From Pseudoscleropodium purum (lineage: Eukaryota; Streptophyta; Bryopsida; Hypnales; Brachytheciaceae): 64,000 nt of DNA. The translations under genes were made by a program, and so were the position numbers. Positions 1 to 13,300 of the stretch are shown here, one piece after another. The notes beneath the pieces are model-generated. The model saw only the letters and a program-made list of their open reading frames with translations, was not told the DNA's origin and made no database searches. The stretch covers positions 16,616,001-16,680,000 of the forward strand of contig OZ017803.1 of the NCBI GenBank assembly GCA_963969395.1. The letters run 5' to 3'. Position 1 is the first letter of the stretch. Every line of letters starts with the position of its first letter.

Positions 1-694
1 CCAAAAATGGTGCTCAAAGTTGGGTAATGACCAAAAAATGGTTGCTTGATTGCTTAGGGTTTAACTAAGAATCACTGTGAATTAAGATATTTTCAGTATT
101 TTTTTTTTTTTTACAATTTTCAAACCTTCCAACAAGACCACATATTTCTAAGATTGGTTTCTAATCAATCCCGTATTTAATACTTTCAATAAGATTCTTG
201 CAAACAATTAGAACTTTCTATCACTATCTCTATTCTAGCACTTCTATACTAAGAGCACGACCCATCATAATATAACTTCCAATGTTTGCTAGGTTCTAAA
301 AGTTATTCTTTTACTAAATAATCATTTATTCTATTGAATGAAACTTCACATACAAGCAAGAATTCCACCTCCCATTCATATTATGTTCTTATTACTTTCA
401 AGTTTAATTTCAAGAACTAACTTATTAAATATTATTTGCACTTTGTGGCATGGTAATTTGGAGAACAACTTAGACAAATGGCACGCTTCTTTAATGCTTC
501 AAGATCTTACTTTCCTTTATCAAAGAAAATTGTTTGGTTTACATCATGTTTGTGCGTCTATTTTTTTGCTTTTACAAAGCTTTGTACAAACTTTGCAATA
601 ATTGATTGTAGCTTTTGTAGTTTTGATATTGATATTGATGTGCTTCAACCTTGGAAATTTTGAATTTCATGCTCAATGATATTTTTATGTATCT
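1..694. other. AT-rich intergenic DNA, no gene seen
   Basis: AT-rich DNA with A/T runs. Short open frames near 338-663 overlap in two frames and resemble no protein I know; their composition is that of the surrounding non-coding DNA. No structured repeat boundary was recognised. Confidence 0.5.
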
Positions 695-1469
695 TTAACC
701 CCTATGGACCATCATGAGTTTTTGTATGCATAGCAATTTTGGGAAGGTACATGTGGTTAAAGATTTCTCTATTTTGGGCCCAAGTTTTAATAGATGGTGG
801 AGACAAGGAATATTTTTCATATGCACTAAATTTCATAACATTTCAAAATATGAGTAAAAAATTATAGAGTTTTAGTTTGCAGGTAGTTGTCAATTATCCA
901 TGCTAAAATAAACTTTGAAGTTCTTTATCTTATTCAATTTTCAATATTTTTGGAAAAAATCAAATCATAGGATGTAGATTGTTTATTACAACATTGCAAC
1001 CATTGAGATTGGCATTTATCAATTCTGTAACTAAATTCTTCACAATTTAGTATTTTGAATCATTCTCTACTACTGTCTACTATTATTTTTTTTCCTATAT
1101 GTTGTACAATTCCAAAGAATATGAAAATTTTCAAGCATGTGGCCAATTTATTTAGGAAAACGAATCTAAAGAAGCACCACCATTTATGACATTTTGTCAT
1201 AAAAAAGTGAACTTGTGAAGTACAATTGCCTTGTTTTTTGCAAGTCCAAAAAAATGATTTCAATGAATTTGACTGCTTATATCTTGCAATCCACACAATG
1301 AAAATTTCTGAAATTTTTACCACACGTTTTGAAGTTAGCATACTGACAAGATCCTATGGTTACATATATTATAAAAAGTTTGTTTTTTCAAAAATTTGAT
1401 CTGTGTACTAAAAATGACAATTTTTGAGCGTTTTCAATGAAAATATAGTCATGAAACTTTAGAGGTTAA
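695..1469 (+). repeat. TTAA-ended dispersed repeat, copy A
   Basis: Member of a family with seven copies in the window. The left end reads TTAACCCCTATGGACC and the right end ACTTTAGAGGTTAA, so the ends are short imperfect inverted repeats (TTAACCYCTAAAG). The interior shares many blocks with copy B at 19711-20641, for example TTTTGGGCCCAAGTTTTAAT, the segment reading TAGGATGTAGATTGTTTATT and the segment ending in CTATATGTTGTACAATTCC. This copy is about 150 bp shorter than B. No transposase reading frame is present, so it is probably a non-autonomous DNA transposon. The small minus-strand frame at 1060-1341 lies inside it and is not a gene. Confidence 0.75.
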
Positions 1470-4400
1470 TTCTTATGGAAGTACTTTTTCATCCTTCCAT
1501 ATTATTGAGTAACAACAATGTTCACTTCCAATTGGCAACTACTAGACTCATGTCACTTTCCTACATAATCTAATGAAGGCAAGTTCTTCTATTCTTGTAA
1601 GTCTGGTTCAAACATATGGCAGAGTTTTGTTCCTATATAATTCAAGTAACAGTGAAACAATGATCAGTAATCCTCTAATCACACACAAACTTATCATTCA
1701 CATAGTTTTGAAAACTGTCAAGCTCTTCATAACCTCTCAAAGGTGACTTATATTTTAACATCACGATACTTATTACTCAATGTAAATAATCCTTGCTTAA
1801 TTTCTTCCTCTATGTATCATTTTGGTTTTACACTTCTCTCATTTACTTCCAACAAAAAATCTAAGACATTTTGATCCTTTTCTATTTAGAATTTTCAATA
1901 GCTCCCTAGCCTTGAAACTTTCACTATATTGTCATAATTATTTCACCAAATCTGTAGGTAGAAAAAGTTATGGCGTGGCAAAGAGACGAGAAAATCTCCA
2001 TAGAAGTTTACAACCTTCTGGATCCTTGTTGTTTCATTTTTGTGCTATCTTACCTTCATTCTTAGCCCAACTGCTAAGCTTCCAAACATAGGCACTTGTT
2101 ACTACTTAGGCTTTCAATTGTAAAGATAGAATAATAGCATAATAAGAAACCACTCTCTAGTACACTAAGTTGACCATGGGAGACTACCTAGTAGGGTTGA
2201 ACTACACTAATAGGTTCATTTCCAAACTAAGTAACACAACCCAAAGACAAATAAGACAATCTTCACCATCTAATTTTAATTGCAATCTACTTTCTACTAT
2301 TAATGACCACAAGGGTGAGATTTATTTATCTCTTGATTTGTATTCTTCACAAACTTGATAACTTCTAGATCAACTTTAACATCTTTGTAAGAACTAGTTT
2401 CATTCTCTTTTTAACACATACAACAAGGTTACTCTATCACCAAATTGTCTTGAACACATTCACTTTACTAACAAACTAATTTGCTATAGGTTTTCTTGCA
2501 ACAAGACTCATAATTTTTCCTCATCAACTTGAACTTACTTTCAACCATTTTGTCGGATTTGTCTTCACTTGCGGGCTAAATATAACTTTAATTCTAACTT
2601 GGCAATTTTACTCCAGCACAGCTTTCCATCACATTGATAATAATCCTATTCAGTTTCTTACCGGATCAGATATTGTTCTCCTTTATTTCCAAACCCCACC
2701 CACCCACCCACTTGGCATTCTTCAATTTCCTTTGCACTATTTAATACTTTTCCACTAAGCATTTAATTCTGTTAACTCTCCCTTAATTCTCTGTCGGTTT
2801 TGGAGTTTCAACTCTTTCAGATACATTCAAGTAAATCCTGATTTTGAAACTCTCACCCAATGTTCCAATTCGGTAATTTTGGCACCTGATCATGCACACA
2901 TATATTAACTTACTCAAATTTGGTGTTCCATGCATAGACATAGTCACAAGGGGTTCAAATCTAAGTCGGTTACAGATGACTCACTCTCAATCAGACAACA
3001 TGCAATTCAGACTCAATGCAGCTTCCAAACTTTGACAAACACACTCTAACTTGGTTGCAAGCACACAGACAGACAAAAAGCATGAACTTCCGGTTCAATT
3101 TGGTTACACTCTCAACCTGTAACTACTACGGACACTTAACGCATTTCCCCATGATTCAAAATCACAATCATGCATAGTTTTCTGCACTATAAAATCACAA
3201 AAAATTTAGTATATCACCATTGCACATTACTTCCACAAATAATTTCAACAGATATTTCGTTAAAATGGCGCCATTTTTCGGCCATTTTTCCATGAATTTT
3301 TTAAGACCGGTATAGATTTCAGACCCTGAAACCCTGAAATCTAGGACAAGTATACAGTTCAGACCGCACTGTGTGTGGACCTCAAAGTGCCAAGTTTGTG
3401 GAATACCGCCATTTTAATGAAATATCCGTTTTTCTCATTCAGTATTTGTTTCCAAGAAAATTATCCCACACACCCACCCACACGACAAACGTAGACATTT
3501 CTTCTCCTCAGACACGGTCACACTCATAAACTATACCATAGCATAAACCAATTCGATTAATCATCCGCTGTTACACAAATTCAGATTCGTAAAACTAGAA
3601 AAAAAACAGGAAAAACGCAACCACCACGGCTGGGACGTACTCACATGCTCTCTCATCGGCAGTGGATCCTTTCCAAATCGGAGAGACTGGCTTCAAGGCA
3701 CCACCCTGTCAATCGGCCCAACCACCAAACAATCCTACTCAGCACTTAACTTTCAGAGCTACCAATTCGTAAGGTCACATTCAAATTGGAATTCAAACCC
3801 AAATTTGGACTGGAAACAACCCCAAATCTGTAAAAACGTCAATTCACTGGTCACCAAATTGGAAAACTGGCTATGAAGAAAAATGGAAGTCCATCTCAGT
3901 GTAAGCTTCGACCCCCTTACAAGAAGCTAGTTATGAGCATATTACAAATTTAAAGAAGACAACAAACATCAGTTCACACTCAGATCAATGAGACTAAATT
4001 AATCCCTTTTTCGGTTCAAACGTCATAAAATTAAAGCCGATCGATGACAACATGACCACAATCTGCACAACTTAACCATGCATCTGCCCTCAATGAGCTT
4101 GAACACATTCCCAGTCACCGTGGATCTTACATCGAAGTACCCAGGTTCAAGTTTTCAGCGATCCAGTCATTAATTCTCACGGACATAAATTCCCAAGATA
4201 CGATTATAGATCGATCCTCAACCGGCTATGTTAAACGTTCGGACCCTGACCAGCGATCGACCTGCAAGAATCCCGGCACCAACCAACGATCGACACTCCG
4301 ACCACACCAGGCCAGTAATATTTAATCACGTCCTGACCGCATTGCAAACCCTCACTCACAGCGATCGATATACGTACAAGAAACCAAAGCCAAGCGAACC

Positions 4401-5864
4401 GTAGCGATTCCTAGCACAGGCACGAGTTTTCGATTTCACACACTGCAAACACCGGCTTCTCATCTTCCGATCCGACCACTACCAGCGACCGCACACATTT
4501 TTCCATTTTACACAAATTTGAAAGCACCTAGATTCAAACAGCGATCGATACGTACCACGCGAATCAACTAGAGTTCAAGAATATAGACCGCAAGAATACA
4601 GACAGACATTCTTGGCTCCACATTGTCAAACCCACTGTAAGCTTGGTACCGTCGCACCTGGGATAAAATTAACATTAGCTACCAGCTAGTGCATATCTGC
4701 TACCAGTGCATGGAAGTTCCCCATCCCATCAATGTCTAGCTGAACGAAATACTGTCTGCTCTCGTTCTAGACACAATTGACAGAGCCCAGTTATCGAGCT
4801 AGGTAAGTTGCAGGTACTGTACAAGCTCCGAAATATTGTGGATAAATCGTCAATCAACCTTACAGAGATTGCAGATCGGGTACATAAGCGGTTGCTGACT
4901 TTTTGTATGCTAACTTGGTACCGTCCCATTGGCAACACGTGACCATTGTCATTACAAGTTGCAACTAATAACCTTCTTTCCTTTCACTTTTAGATCATGA
5001 AGATCAATTGTTGTGATTGAAAAATGTAGAACCGATTATGTATGATAACCTATTCGCCGCTAGCGTAGCTTATTAGTTATGTGATACAGACAACTCTTAC
5101 TGCATGCCTATTTCTAAGCACACATAAGGGACTCACGACACGTTCTCCACGGGGAAACGTCACAAAATTCCCAGGTAGTATTACTCTTTGTTCCGAAGCG
5201 AACACCGGGAATTTTCTCACACATGGATGAAAAATAGATTGGCATTACAATCTTGGTTGGATCAACATTGTCATCTAAGCTCATGCATTGTCATGTCAAC
5301 TGCATGGAACATTCATGCCCATGCCAGTTCTGCAACTGCCAAGAGAATGATCACAAGCACTAAAAAAACGTTTGCAACTACCGACGAGAGTCCGAGACTA
5401 CCTTCAACAGTTCTTACTCTACAACATGAATAAGAGCATGTAAGTCGACTTGTGCTCTTCTTCAATCTCCGATCGGGTCTCAACAAGCACCGTGAACTTG
5501 TCTTTTTCCGGAAATACTGAACTTCAAAAGCAACTCCCTCTTGGTATTCCTTCACGTACGCTGTTAGTGAGGTTGGGATGAGAGCCTTCCATGTCACAAT
5601 ATGTAGGCAACGCTTCATCTTCCACATTGAGAGTTGGTAATCTTGCATCAAGATCTCATTTGATTGAACAACACAATTTTTCAGTAGTTATCTGTTGTAC
5701 CATAATCTATGTAGAAAGAAATTAAAGATCAATATTGAGGAATATTTATCTTGAACACATATATGTAATGCTGGGAATTAGGGAGCCCATCCAAGAACAT
5801 ACGAGCTATACAGCCAAAGTTATCAGTTGCACTTATCAACAAAGCAAGACAAAATCTGATATGA
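1470..5864. other. Intergenic DNA with a CGATCGA-rich block
   Basis: 1470-2600 is ordinary AT-rich DNA. From about 2600 to 5600 the composition changes: GC is clearly higher, and CGATCGA occurs repeatedly between 4030 and 4560 (near 4036, 4208, 4253, 4284, 4361 and 4541). A CCCACCCACCCACCCA run lies near 2697. No open frame here is convincing. The longest, on the minus strand at 5313-5651 (112 codons), ends in a hydrophobic stretch rich in V, L, I and A, but it is unrecognised and has no readable neighbouring exon. The block may be a decayed retroelement LTR or an old gene-flanking region; I cannot tell which. Confidence 0.4.
3251..3426. repeat. Short inverted-repeat element (foldback)
   Basis: The left arm GATATTTCGTTAAAATGGCG (3251-3270) is repeated inverted at 3407-3426 with one mismatch. 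The 176-bp span contains no open frame. This is the size and form of a MITE, but no clear target-site duplication is visible, so superfamily is unknown. Confidence 0.5.
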
Positions 5865-7610
5865 AATGCGTCCAGTTTCCAAATAGAAGTCCATCAACAT
5901 AATCAATTTCCTTTAGCATTTTACAAAGCTTTGTACAGAAATGTAAAGGACTTCAATAATGTCAACCATGAGCTTGCCAAGAGAAGGAAGGAGTTTGTTG
6001 CTCTATCATTGAATAATGGGGGCCATATCATCTACAATGAAAAAGCAAGTGTTGTTATGATAAACCCTCATTGGTTTTGTCACATCATTGGTCAATTCCT
6101 ATACCAATGTGCCAATGAGAATCGGAAGTTTGAGATGGTTTCAACAAATGGAATCATTTCAATTGACCATGTGAAGTTTTTTATATTGAATCTTATTGAA
6201 GACCAAGGAGGCGTTGATGAGAAGTTTGATGATATCTTGGGCATGATGAAGAAGCTAAATATATGTTATGAACAAGATGCTATGAACATTATGATACCAT
6301 CATTTTTGAAAAAAAACCATAGAAGTTTGAGGTCATTCTTCAATTCAATGATGGTGATATTGACATCCTTTTACGATCCTATCAAAGGGAAGACCAAGTG
6401 TTGGTGTTCCTCGAAATTGGCATCATGAAGCACATCAAATATCTTTAAGAAGATCCCATGTTGGGGTGTCTTGGAGTACGCCTTATTGAATACATTTTGT
6501 GATTGGAATGTGTTGAGAAGTTGGTTAGTCCTAAGGACCACAAAAATCAATATATTCACGTGAAAGACTTAGAATTGGAGCCTTGGAGGTTGTGAGAAGT
6601 GGTCTTGGTGCTACTTATAATTGGAAGTCATGTAAAGGTTTAGACATTGGATTCAACAAGGGATGCACATTATTAGGAGACTTGGTATGGAAAAACTTTT
6701 GGAAAGGCGGTTGAATGACCTACAAAAATATTGCAAGGAATTTCAATTCAAGTTGAGCAAGGTGATTGGAGATGACCCTTTTGATTATGAAGATGAAAAG
6801 GGTGATGTATCAATCCCTTTGTTTTGGCAAAGGTCATGGAATCTCTTCTATGGGTCTTTGGATGTTAAGTTAGACAATATTATGAAAGTTCAAAAAGAAG
6901 TCATGTGCAAATTGGATGATATGATGCAATTGATACAAAGTTTGGAACTTGGCATTAAGAACATGCAAAGGGAATTGTTGCATGAAGGATGGATGATTTG
7001 TTGGCATTCTTAATGGAAATGCAAGAGGCACAAATTCCAAAAACAACATATTTTTGTGAGATTGGCAGTTGAAAGCTTTTGACTTGGTTCGTGCCTAGAC
7101 TTGATAGAATCAAACTTCATCTTATGTACAAAAGTGTGTACGGATTCCATGAGGTTGCAAATCAAAAAGGTTCTGTAGTCAATTTTGGAACGACTAACAC
7201 AAAGAAATTTCTTGTGGTGCTAGCTTATGGATTGAAGATAGCCACCATATTGACAAAGATTGGTACCCATGTTGCTTGTGGGATGGGGTCCATGGTACCC
7301 AATTTTAGTGATGGTTGCAACTTTGTTGCCTTGATTCTTGACACACTTGGATTTTTAGACTGTCAAATTCCTAGGGAAACTTTGGAATCCTTTCCAGCAA
7401 AAAAGATGAAGGTTTCAAGGATCTCCATTGATGACATGTCAGAAGTACAAAAGTAGTTGAGAGATTTTTTGGAGCTACAATGACAAAATCAAAGAGAATT
7501 TTATAAGAAATTCAAATTTAAGAAAGTTATATACAAGAAGGAAAATTGATCAAGAGCTTGGATATGTGATAAGTGTAAGTTAGAGCAACATGATGAGTTG
7601 CAATAGAGTG
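5865..7610 (+). pseudogene. Roco-like (COR domain) pseudogene, frameshifted
   Basis: An open frame runs from about 5865, just after a stop at 5862-5864 and a possible splice acceptor (GCGTCCAG). Its product has the pattern of the region after the Roc GTPase in Roco proteins: an FPLAFYKALYRNVKDF segment, a winged-helix-like NPHWFCHIIGQFLYQC, then GIISIDH and a KLNICYE...MIPSFL block. After about 6310 the sense frame shifts: FEVILQFNDGDIDILLRSYQ continues in another phase, followed by stops near 6446 and 6499. Further pieces of the same protein are readable at 6663-7013 (coiled-coil-like, rich in K, L and M), 7079-7456 and, with stops, to about 7600, where the ending resembles WICDKCKLEQHDE. 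At least two frameshifts and several stops show it is broken. The LRR and Roc domains were not found upstream. Assignment to COR is from remembered family features, so moderate. Confidence 0.6.
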
Positions 7611-10098
7611 GTTTCTTGTGAAGATCTAGTGAAAGTAATACAATATGATGAAGTTGTTGATATAGACTTCACTAAGCAGGTGATCCTCATAATTGTGAAT
7701 GAAGGCAATTGCAAGAATTATTTGTACTATTTATCATCACATGTTATTGGTTAGTATACTTTATGACTATACCTTTTCAAATGTACTTCTTATGGGTCTC
7801 AAATTCAATGCTAAAATTGTTAAAACTATTAAAATACACATTTGATAGTTTGTTCATACTTATCAAAAATAATAAATTATTTTGAAACAATTTGTGAATC
7901 ATGACTAGATATCATCCTAGCACTTGGATGTGTGTGTATGGTAGTGTTTATTTCAACCTAAAAATGCAACTTTGAAGCTAAAAGTTGGAATTGAGATCAC
8001 CTACAAGGATTACATAAAATGATTTTCTATAAAATTTGCCATCTTCGTATCAATAGAAGGGACTGTAGTCACCTACAAGGATTGCATAAATTGAATTAAT
8101 GGTTTTTTAAAAAGTGTGCTATCTTTGTAATAGTAAAGGGATTGTAGGATTCATTTTCTTAAAAATGTACCTATTTGATTAGAAAGCCATATAAATTTTT
8201 AGAAATGGCTATTATTTATTTTATTTTTTTAAAATTTTCTAAAATTATTTAATTTGTTTTGAGTAAAACTTCAAAGATTTTCCTTAGATTTCATTTTTGG
8301 GAGTACATTATTTTTACCGTTCTATTCATCTTTATATTTTAATTAAATTTTTCATTAGTTTATTGACCTTTGTCCAACAACTTTGCCTTTTCAAATCTAG
8401 CATTTGTTTTTACTATCAAAATTTTCTTTATAAAAAATGTCATCAAAAAGAAATTTAATATTTATGATGGTAGAGGATCTTAACATGTTGGTTAAAACTT
8501 TTATTAGAATCACAATTTTTGCAATTAATTTCTATGCTTTATAAATTATTTGGTGAAGAACTAAACAATAATCATGAGATTAGACTTATTTATTGCAAGA
8601 ATTAGGTCTCAATTTTTAAATGTACAGTCACTAACTATAGATGAAATATGTGTTTGGCAAATTTAGTATGAAGATTTGATTTGAATTCATTCATGAGGTT
8701 AGTTCATCAAATTTGCGAACATGATACATGAATGAAATTGCATTCGACACATGTGGATATGTGATTTTACAATTAAAGAAAAAGCTTATTCATAGAAATT
8801 CCCAATCTTTTTGTAAAATTATACAAGGGACACTCCTATGCATTTTGCATCATACAACCTTAAGGAGTCTACTGTATGTGAGCTTGAATATTGTAGGAAT
8901 AAAGAAATATGTGTTTTCTTGATAAATGTTTAGTGACTAATTTACTTCTAGTAATTTCAAGGCCCTACATGCCTTAATAGAGGTCTGCAAGGAATTCCCC
9001 TCTAACAAATAGGGTCTTAGCAAAATAAAAAAGGAGACCAATCTAAAAATTAAAAAAAAAACTAGAGAAGGAGGAGTAAGCCAATGAGTCCAACCTTCCC
9101 CATGTACCACCCTTTGCTCTAGTCCCACAACTTGTCATTGTGCTTCAATTTAGCTCTAGCTTCTTGTTCTTGTCCTCAGGCCTCTGAATTATTATACTCC
9201 ACTCTATTACATGAATTGGTTGCATTGCCTCCTTTAGTAGTTGTTGCCTCGTGGTCTTGGATTGCGTTGATTCCCTTGCTCAGATTTGTGTTGTAGATTT
9301 CTCTTACTTACTACAGTGCACAAGATCCTTCTTCCTTATATTTAGTCTTATTGTTTTTATCCTCTCCATGAACTTTTTCCACTCCATTTTCACTAACCCT
9401 CTAGCTTATTCAACAAATTTCCTACAATATAATCCATTGCCAAATTGCTAATTTGGTTTTGACTTGTTGTCATCATCAATTTTGCTCCAAATGCCACCGA
9501 TTCTCATCTAGTCACATTGATCTCTACAATTGCTCATCATTTTAGGCTCATCTTCTTTCAAAGGTGTAAGTGTTTTATCTTCACCCGTGAAATAAAATGA
9601 GCACAATTGGAATCATTGTGTTTTGATCTTCAAATTCTATATGAATGTCTATACATTGTTGTAGATAAACTAGTAGGATTAAAGTTGTAAATTTTTGAGC
9701 TGTTTTGAGAGTATTTTGAGAGCTTTTGGGAATTCTTTGTTTGTTGTTGTTGTCCCATTTGGGTGGTTTTGGCTGTTTATTTTCATCCAAATTGGAGTCT
9801 TTTTTATTGCTTAGTTGGTTGATGTATGTGACAGGATTCCAAGTTGGTAGTTTAAAAGTTGAATGGTAGTTCCAAATCAGGTATTGGTTGTTTGACCAAC
9901 ATTAGTCCAATTTGGGTTCAGTCAAGTTGGTAGCATGGTTGTCAGTTCAAGTCGGGTCTTAATTGGAGTTTTGAAAAGTTAAAAATTGAATGTGGTAATC
10001 CCAAGTTGGTTGATTGAGTCAAGTCTCATGTATATATTAGTGCCTAGTTAGAGTCTTAGATGAAAGTTGATCCCAAACGGATGTGGTTAGTTGAATCA
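7611..10098. other. AT-rich intergenic DNA
   Basis: Mostly AT-rich sequence with A/T tracts. Frames at 8728-8922, 8937-9128 and 9251-9451 are short and unrecognised. A short direct repeat built on CACCTACAAGGATT(A/G)CATAAA occurs at about 7998 and 8070. No gene seen. Confidence 0.5.
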
Positions 10099-10106
10099 GT
10101 TGAATT

Positions 10107-10379
10107 CAGGGTTGACATGACGTCCGGACGCGGACGCTGTGTCTGCAGCATCCGCTGACATTCGCGTCCTGGCGGACGCAGCGTCCGCCCGATTACGGCC
10201 GTCCGATCGACGCGCGGACTGATCTGGTCCGCACGATCTGAGCATCCGCCTCGGGCCGTCCGCCCTGCCCGTCCACTTTCCGACGGCGGTCAGGACGCTG
10301 TGTCCGCTAGCGTCCGTGCGTCCGGACGTCTGGAAAACGGACGCTATTTTGGGGCGGACGTTGACATTCGTCAACCCTG
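10107..10379. mobile_element. GC-rich hAT-type MITE with 8-bp target duplication
   Basis: The element begins CAGGGTTGAC and ends GTCAACCCTG, a perfect 10-bp terminal inverted repeat. It is flanked by an exact 8-bp direct repeat GTTGAATT (10099-10106 and 10380-10387). A CAGGG start with an 8-bp duplication is the signature of hAT elements. At 273 bp it has no transposase. Its interior is strikingly GC- and CpG-rich and is built from many CGGACGC/GCGTCCG motifs in both orientations, unlike everything around it. A 129-codon minus-strand frame across it is a by-product of the GC-rich repeats. Confidence 0.93.
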
Positions 10380-10387
10380 GTTGAATT

Positions 10388-13300
10388 TGCTGAATCGATT
10401 GTTGTAGTTGGTCTTCGTTGTTTCCGGTTCCTATTTGGTTGCTTGGCTCTTTTTTTTTACCCATTGTTGAGAGTTGCCAATGCATGTCCTAACCAACTGC
10501 GCTGTGTAATTTGTTTTGTTTTGTCTTTGTTCTTGTATTCTAATGTTTGTTTGTGTTCATGTGTATGATTTCCAAGTTGGAAATTGATTCAGAGGAGTGT
10601 GTGTTAAGAAAATGAGTGGAATTTAATTAATAGATTAAGAGATAATTTAGAGCAAGATTTGATAAATCTGTAATGGTGATGTGATCCTGATTTGAAATGA
10701 ATAAGAAAAAATATAGTTTCAACCAAATTGGTGTTTATTGAGTTCAATGTAATGAATGTTAAACCCGTGTTTGTGTGGAGTGCTTAATGTTAAATCCTAA
10801 TTGTGTGAATGTATGAAATCAATCATGATGTTGAAAATTAGCAATGTGTTGGTCGGATATTATTTACAATCATGTGTGGCCAGATTGATCCAATTTGTGT
10901 TTGTGAATGTCATTGTAATAATTTTGAAGCACCTAAGTTGTAAATCAGCCAAGTGAATTATGTTGTGCTAGAATGTGTCTTTATGGATGAGATCAAATGC
11001 ATGCTTAAATCCAAATCGGGAGATTTGAAGTTAATTTGTAACAATCCAAGTAGGTATGTGAATAAAGCCTGAATGTTGATGCTATGAATTTTAATTTGTT
11101 GTGTAGTCTCTAAATGAATCACCAAATTGGATATACTTGTGTAATATCTATAAGCAACCAAAGTTGTATATGTATATAGGCATAGTGTCTACCGAGTAGG
11201 AGTGTAAGTTTTGTGTGTGTATGAAGTAACAATTTGAGGGAGTAAGTTGGAGAAATCAGATGCCTTGTTTTCCCATTTGGAGACAAGGATCCCATCAATT
11301 ACACCTAGTCCAATTTGGTAGTGCAAGGTCTTGTTAATTGGTTCCAATTTGAACCCAATTTGGAAGCGGAAAAGCTGCGGCTGACTTGTTGTAGTCCTGT
11401 GACGGCAATCTTGTCCTATTCAGAAGTAAAGAATTAACTTCAAGTTGGAAAAGGAGAAAATAAAGAATTAAATAAAGATTAAAAAAATAAAGACAAGGGA
11501 TGAAAGGATGAAAGCTAAAAGGAATGTAAAAGATAAAAGAAAGTAAAGGATTTAAAGAATAAAGATAAAGAATCAAATTGGGAGATTTTCTTGACCCTTG
11601 TGGCCTTTAAGAGGGGAGTGGCAAATTTGGCAATTACACTTATTGTGTGAAGAAAACAATTATATATGCGATGAAGGAACAATATTTCTTATAAATTTTG
11701 TGATTGCAATGACCTATTAAGAATTAAGAAGTAGAAATAATCCTATTAAATAGACCTCTTTAGGAACGAACTTTAACTATTAGCTTGGGTATAATTTTTA
11801 ATTAGAGCCAAAGTTTATCTACAATTGTTCAATTGGTCTTCCAAGCAATGGATAAGCCTTTTGTGATGCTAAACACTAAATGATTCAAATGCCAATTTGA
11901 AACTATGTAATCTTCAAAAATTAGAAGTCTTGGTCATATTGGCTAAAACTAACCAAAACTTTGGACCTTCAAAGATGAATGTATGAAATTTGAATTCTAA
12001 GTAGCCTAAGTTGTAGGCCATTATATGAACATTTCAAAATGATAAAACACACTCCACTCAAGCTTTGCTACCAAAAGTTATACATAGACGAAGTTCTATC
12101 TCTAAGTTGCTCTAACAAACTTCATCCATCAATTATTTCTAACTTGTTGGTCCAAATTCACTTCTACTTTTTGGTCTATTTAAAGTGGATTCTAGTTTTT
12201 GAGGTTTTGATTTAAATTCATTTAGATGAATGATTACAACTTTTATCCAAATCTATTACATTTGCTTAACACAAACTTTCATTCTATTCTATCTTCTTTG
12301 ATTTTGCTTTATTTTCTAATCATAAGATAGTTATAGAATCCTCTAAAGAGTTGCTAAGGAGTTGTAAATTCAAATTGTACGTTAATTGTTTTCAAAAGAT
12401 TTACCTTGAATTTCTCCTCAATTACTACTACTTTGAATTTTTAATATTAACTTTTTATTTTTAGAATTTTGATGATTCAAAGTTGTAGATCACAAAATTA
12501 TCTTTCTAAAATGATAAAACATTCTAAGTTTAGATTTTTTCTATCAAAAGTTGTAGATAGATGAAGTTTGGTTGCTATTGGTGCTTTAAATTTCATCCAA
12601 CATTTTCTATGACTTACATTAGAGAATATTTGAGGCTATTGGAAGACCACAAGTTCCTGGACTGTAGAAACTTTGCTACATAAGTGGTTTGATGTGGCTA
12701 AGACCTTTCCACATCTAATATTAATATTTAATTAAATTTTCAAGATTCTTAAATTAAAAAATATAATCACTTAAAATAATAATAACTTCTAAATTTTAAA
12801 TTATTATTTAAAAAAATTCTAGCTAATAGTAGTTAAGTCTTGGCATGGAGAATGAGCCTAAAATAGTCTTCTAGTGCCCTCAAATCTCCTCTAATTCAAT
12901 TCCAAATTGACTTTCTTCTTTGTTTTTGATTTCTAAATTTGTCTAGATTCTAATATTATTTTTTTGATTTGACTTGGATGATTTTACTACTTTTCATCCA
13001 AAATTAGCATCTTTAACTACTAAACTTCCTCCATGCATATCTTCTTCAATTTTTTTTCAATTTTAAAGTTAAATATGCTTCTAGAATACTTTGGAAATTA
13101 TCTATGTATTTTTCAATTTTAAGTTAGATTTTGGTAACCATTAAAAGGTTTGACTTAACTAGCTAGCTTTCAACTTTAATTTCTATTTCTATGAAAGAAA
13201 ACAACTACTAAGAGGCGATTTAGGTACATATTTTCCAATTTTTTGATATCACAATTCCATCTTCCTTTATCATTATTATGATTGAGTCATAATATCAATT

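Noticed and set aside
4640..4660. Possible retrotransposon primer-binding site (CTTGGTACC)
   Set aside because: It does not match the usual plant initiator-tRNA complement TGGTATCAGAGC and no paired LTRs were found.
5313..5651. 112-codon minus-strand frame with a hydrophobic C terminus
   Set aside because: It was considered as a membrane protein exon. No homologue is recognised and no matching exon or splice site was found, so it is only mentioned in the regional entry.
10096..10485. 129-codon minus-strand open frame
   Set aside because: It spans the GC-rich hAT-type MITE. Its Arg/Ala/Ser-rich product follows from the CGGACGC repeats and stop-poor GC-rich DNA.
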